A DNA stretch of 8,351 nt from an uncultured Pseudomonas sp. (GTDB lineage: Bacteria; Pseudomonadota; Gammaproteobacteria; Pseudomonadales; Pseudomonadaceae). Both the position numbers and the translations under genes were made by a program. The DNA is taken from positions 1-8,351 of the forward strand of contig NZ_CAMPHN010000183.1 of NCBI RefSeq assembly GCF_946885885.1. The letters run 5' to 3'. This document shows positions 7,094 to 8,351 of the stretch, in pieces (the first letter of the stretch is position 1; every line of letters begins with the position of its first letter). Below the pieces are notes generated by a model. That model had not been told where the DNA came from and made no database searches. It saw only the letters and a program-made list of their open reading frames with translations.

Positions 7094-8351
7094 TGCCGCG
7101 TTTTATCCATAGCCAGGAACAAGCCCTGCTGCTGCCCGCCGAACAACTCGGCGGCAAGGCCGCCAACCTCGCCTGGCTCAGCCGCGAAGGCTTGCCGGTG
7201 CCGCGCTGGTGGGTGCTGAGCACCGCCGCCTTCAGCGAATTGCTGAGCAGCAACCGGTTGCAGGCTTTTATCGCCGAGCAACTGCACGGGCTGCACGGCG
7301 CCACCCCGATCGACCAGGTCGAGGCCCGCGCCAGCGCCATCCAGGCACGTATCCTCGCGGCGCAGTTGCCGGCGGCGATCAGCCAGCAACTGGTCGAGGC
7401 CCTGCCGGTCGAGGAAGGCTATTACGCCGTGCGCTCTTCGGTACTCGGCGAGGACGCCCAAGGCGCCTCGTTCGCCGGGCAGATGGACAGTTACCTGTAC
7501 CAGCACGGCCTGGCCGCCATCGAGCGCAGTCTGTTGCGGGTCGCGGCCTCGGCGTTCAACGCTCGCGCCCTGCTCTATCGACTGAGCAAGGGCTTGCCGG
7601 TGCAGGACATCCGCGCCGCGGTGATCGTTCAGCAGATGGTCGACGGCGAGGTGTCCGGGGTGATATTCACCGCCCACCCGGTCACCGGCGACCGCAAGCA
7701 GGCGCTGATCGCCGCCGCCTGGGGTTGCGGCGAAGGCATCGTCTCGGGGATCTGCAACACCGATGAGTTCAGCGTGGCCCTGGATGGGCAGGCCATCGGC
7801 GAACAGTTGGCCGACAAGGACGTCGCCGTGGTGTTCGACAGTCAGAGCGGCCTCGGTACCCGGGAAATACCGGTGGCCGAGGCACGTCGTCAGCCGGCTT
7901 GCCTTACCCCTGAGCAACTTTACCGGTTGCGCGACCTCGGCAAGCGCATCGCCGAGTTGCAGCGCTTCCCCCAGGACATCGAATGGACTTGGCGCGAGGG
8001 CCAGGCCTACATCCTGCAAACCCGGCCGATCACCCGCCTGCCGGCACCGGCGCAACCCAACGAGCGGCGCCTGGTGTTCGATAACTCGAATATCCAGGAA
8101 TCCTACTGCGGGGTGACCACGCCGCTGACCTTCTCCTTCGCCAACCGCGGCTACGCCACGGTTTACGAGCAGACCATGCGCCTGCTCGGCGTCAGCCAGA
8201 AGCAGATCGAAGCGCACCGCGACATGCTCGACAATATGCTCGGGCTGATCCACGGGCGGGTCTACTACAACATCAACAACTGGTACCGCGGCCTGCTCCT
8301 GCTGCCCTCGTTCAAAACCAACAAGGCCGACATGGAACGCATGATGGGCCT
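7093..8351 (+). CDS. PEP synthase / rifampin-phosphotransferase-like protein, N-terminal part (3' end beyond window)
   Basis: The frame is open from ATG 7093 to the window edge: 419 complete codons and no stop. Residues 1-316 form a complete PPDK N-terminal ATP-grasp domain. Visible motifs are LGGKAANLAWL (Lys22), YAVRSSVLGEDAQGASFAGQ (111-130, Arg114), VIVQQMVDGEVSGVIFTAHP (177-196), WGCGEGIVSG (210-219), DIEW (295-298, Glu297) and ILQTRPIT (307-314, Gln309 and Arg311). In PEP synthase and rifampin phosphotransferase this domain cleaves ATP and passes the beta-phosphate to a swivelling histidine domain. From ~327 a different domain begins (DNSNIQESYCGVTTPLTFSF, then GRVYYNINNWYRGLLLLPSF), not the swivel domain expected next in PEP synthase. 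This occupies the place of the substrate-binding domain in rifampin phosphotransferase. The swivel His domain, if present, lies outside the window. The target is probably a cluster-specific small molecule rather than pyruvate (inference). The gene is translationally coupled to the HMGR fusion. Confidence 0.88.
   Translation, partial: MPRFIHSQEQALLLPAEQLGGKAANLAWLSREGLPVPRWWVLSTAAFSELLSSNRLQAFIAEQLHGLHGATPIDQVEARASAIQARILAAQLPAAISQQLVEALPVEEGYYAVRSSVLGEDAQGASFAGQMDSYLYQHGLAAIERSLLRVAASAFNARALLYRLSKGLPVQDIRAAVIVQQMVDGEVSGVIFTAHPVTGDRKQALIAAAWGCGEGIVSGICNTDEFSVALDGQAIGEQLADKDVAVVFDSQSGLGTREIPVAEARRQPACLTPEQLYRLRDLGKRIAELQRFPQDIEWTWREGQAYILQTRPITRLPAPAQPNERRLVFDNSNIQESYCGVTTPLTFSFANRGYATVYEQTMRLLGVSQKQIEAHRDMLDNMLGLIHGRVYYNINNWYRGLLLLPSFKTNKADMERMMG

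Noticed and set aside
7060..8253. 397-codon minus-strand open frame opposite the PEP-synthase-like gene
   Set aside because: The + strand frame shows ordered PPDK N-terminal motifs from 7093 to the window end; the antisense frame has none.

Overview
The window looks like chromosomal DNA of a Pseudomonas-like gammaproteobacterium. It is GC-rich and strongly biased to G/C at third codon positions throughout, and its proteins read like pseudomonad versions of their families. I could not run a search, so the genus is an inference from style. I see no change in base composition, mobile element, tRNA, rRNA, CRISPR array or long non-coding stretch. Practically all the DNA is coding and every gene is on the + strand.

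Layout: (1) bases 1-927 are the C-terminal 308 residues of an outer-membrane beta-barrel-like protein whose start lies upstream. (2) 955-3327 is a complete 12-TM RND/MMPL-type transporter. (3) A 69-base gap (3328-3396) carries a perfect 10-bp stem-loop and a good ribosome binding site. (4) 3397-4356 is a UbiA-superfamily membrane prenyltransferase with an acidic-residue variant of the usual aspartate motifs. (5) 4367-7093 is a fusion of a class I-type HMG-CoA reductase with a C-terminal aminoglycoside-phosphotransferase (APH)/choline-kinase-fold domain. (6) 7093 to the window end is the N-terminal 419 residues of a PEP-synthase-like protein: a complete ATP-binding (PPDK N-terminal) domain followed by the start of a non-standard middle domain. 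It runs off the window.

The gaps are 27 nt, 69 nt, 10 nt and an overlapping TGATG, so this reads as one operon with its promoter outside the window. Taken together it looks like a biosynthesis-plus-export unit. A thioester-to-alcohol reductase (HMGR), two possible phosphotransferases (APH domain and PEP-synthase-like protein) and a membrane prenyltransferase could build an isoprenoid or lipid-like molecule, and an MMPL pump plus an outer-membrane barrel could carry it outward. Pseudomonads make isoprenoids by the MEP pathway, so an HMGR of the biosynthetic class, fused to a kinase and without any other recognisable mevalonate-pathway gene in view, is the most unusual point. The product is unknown and cannot be read from the sequence.
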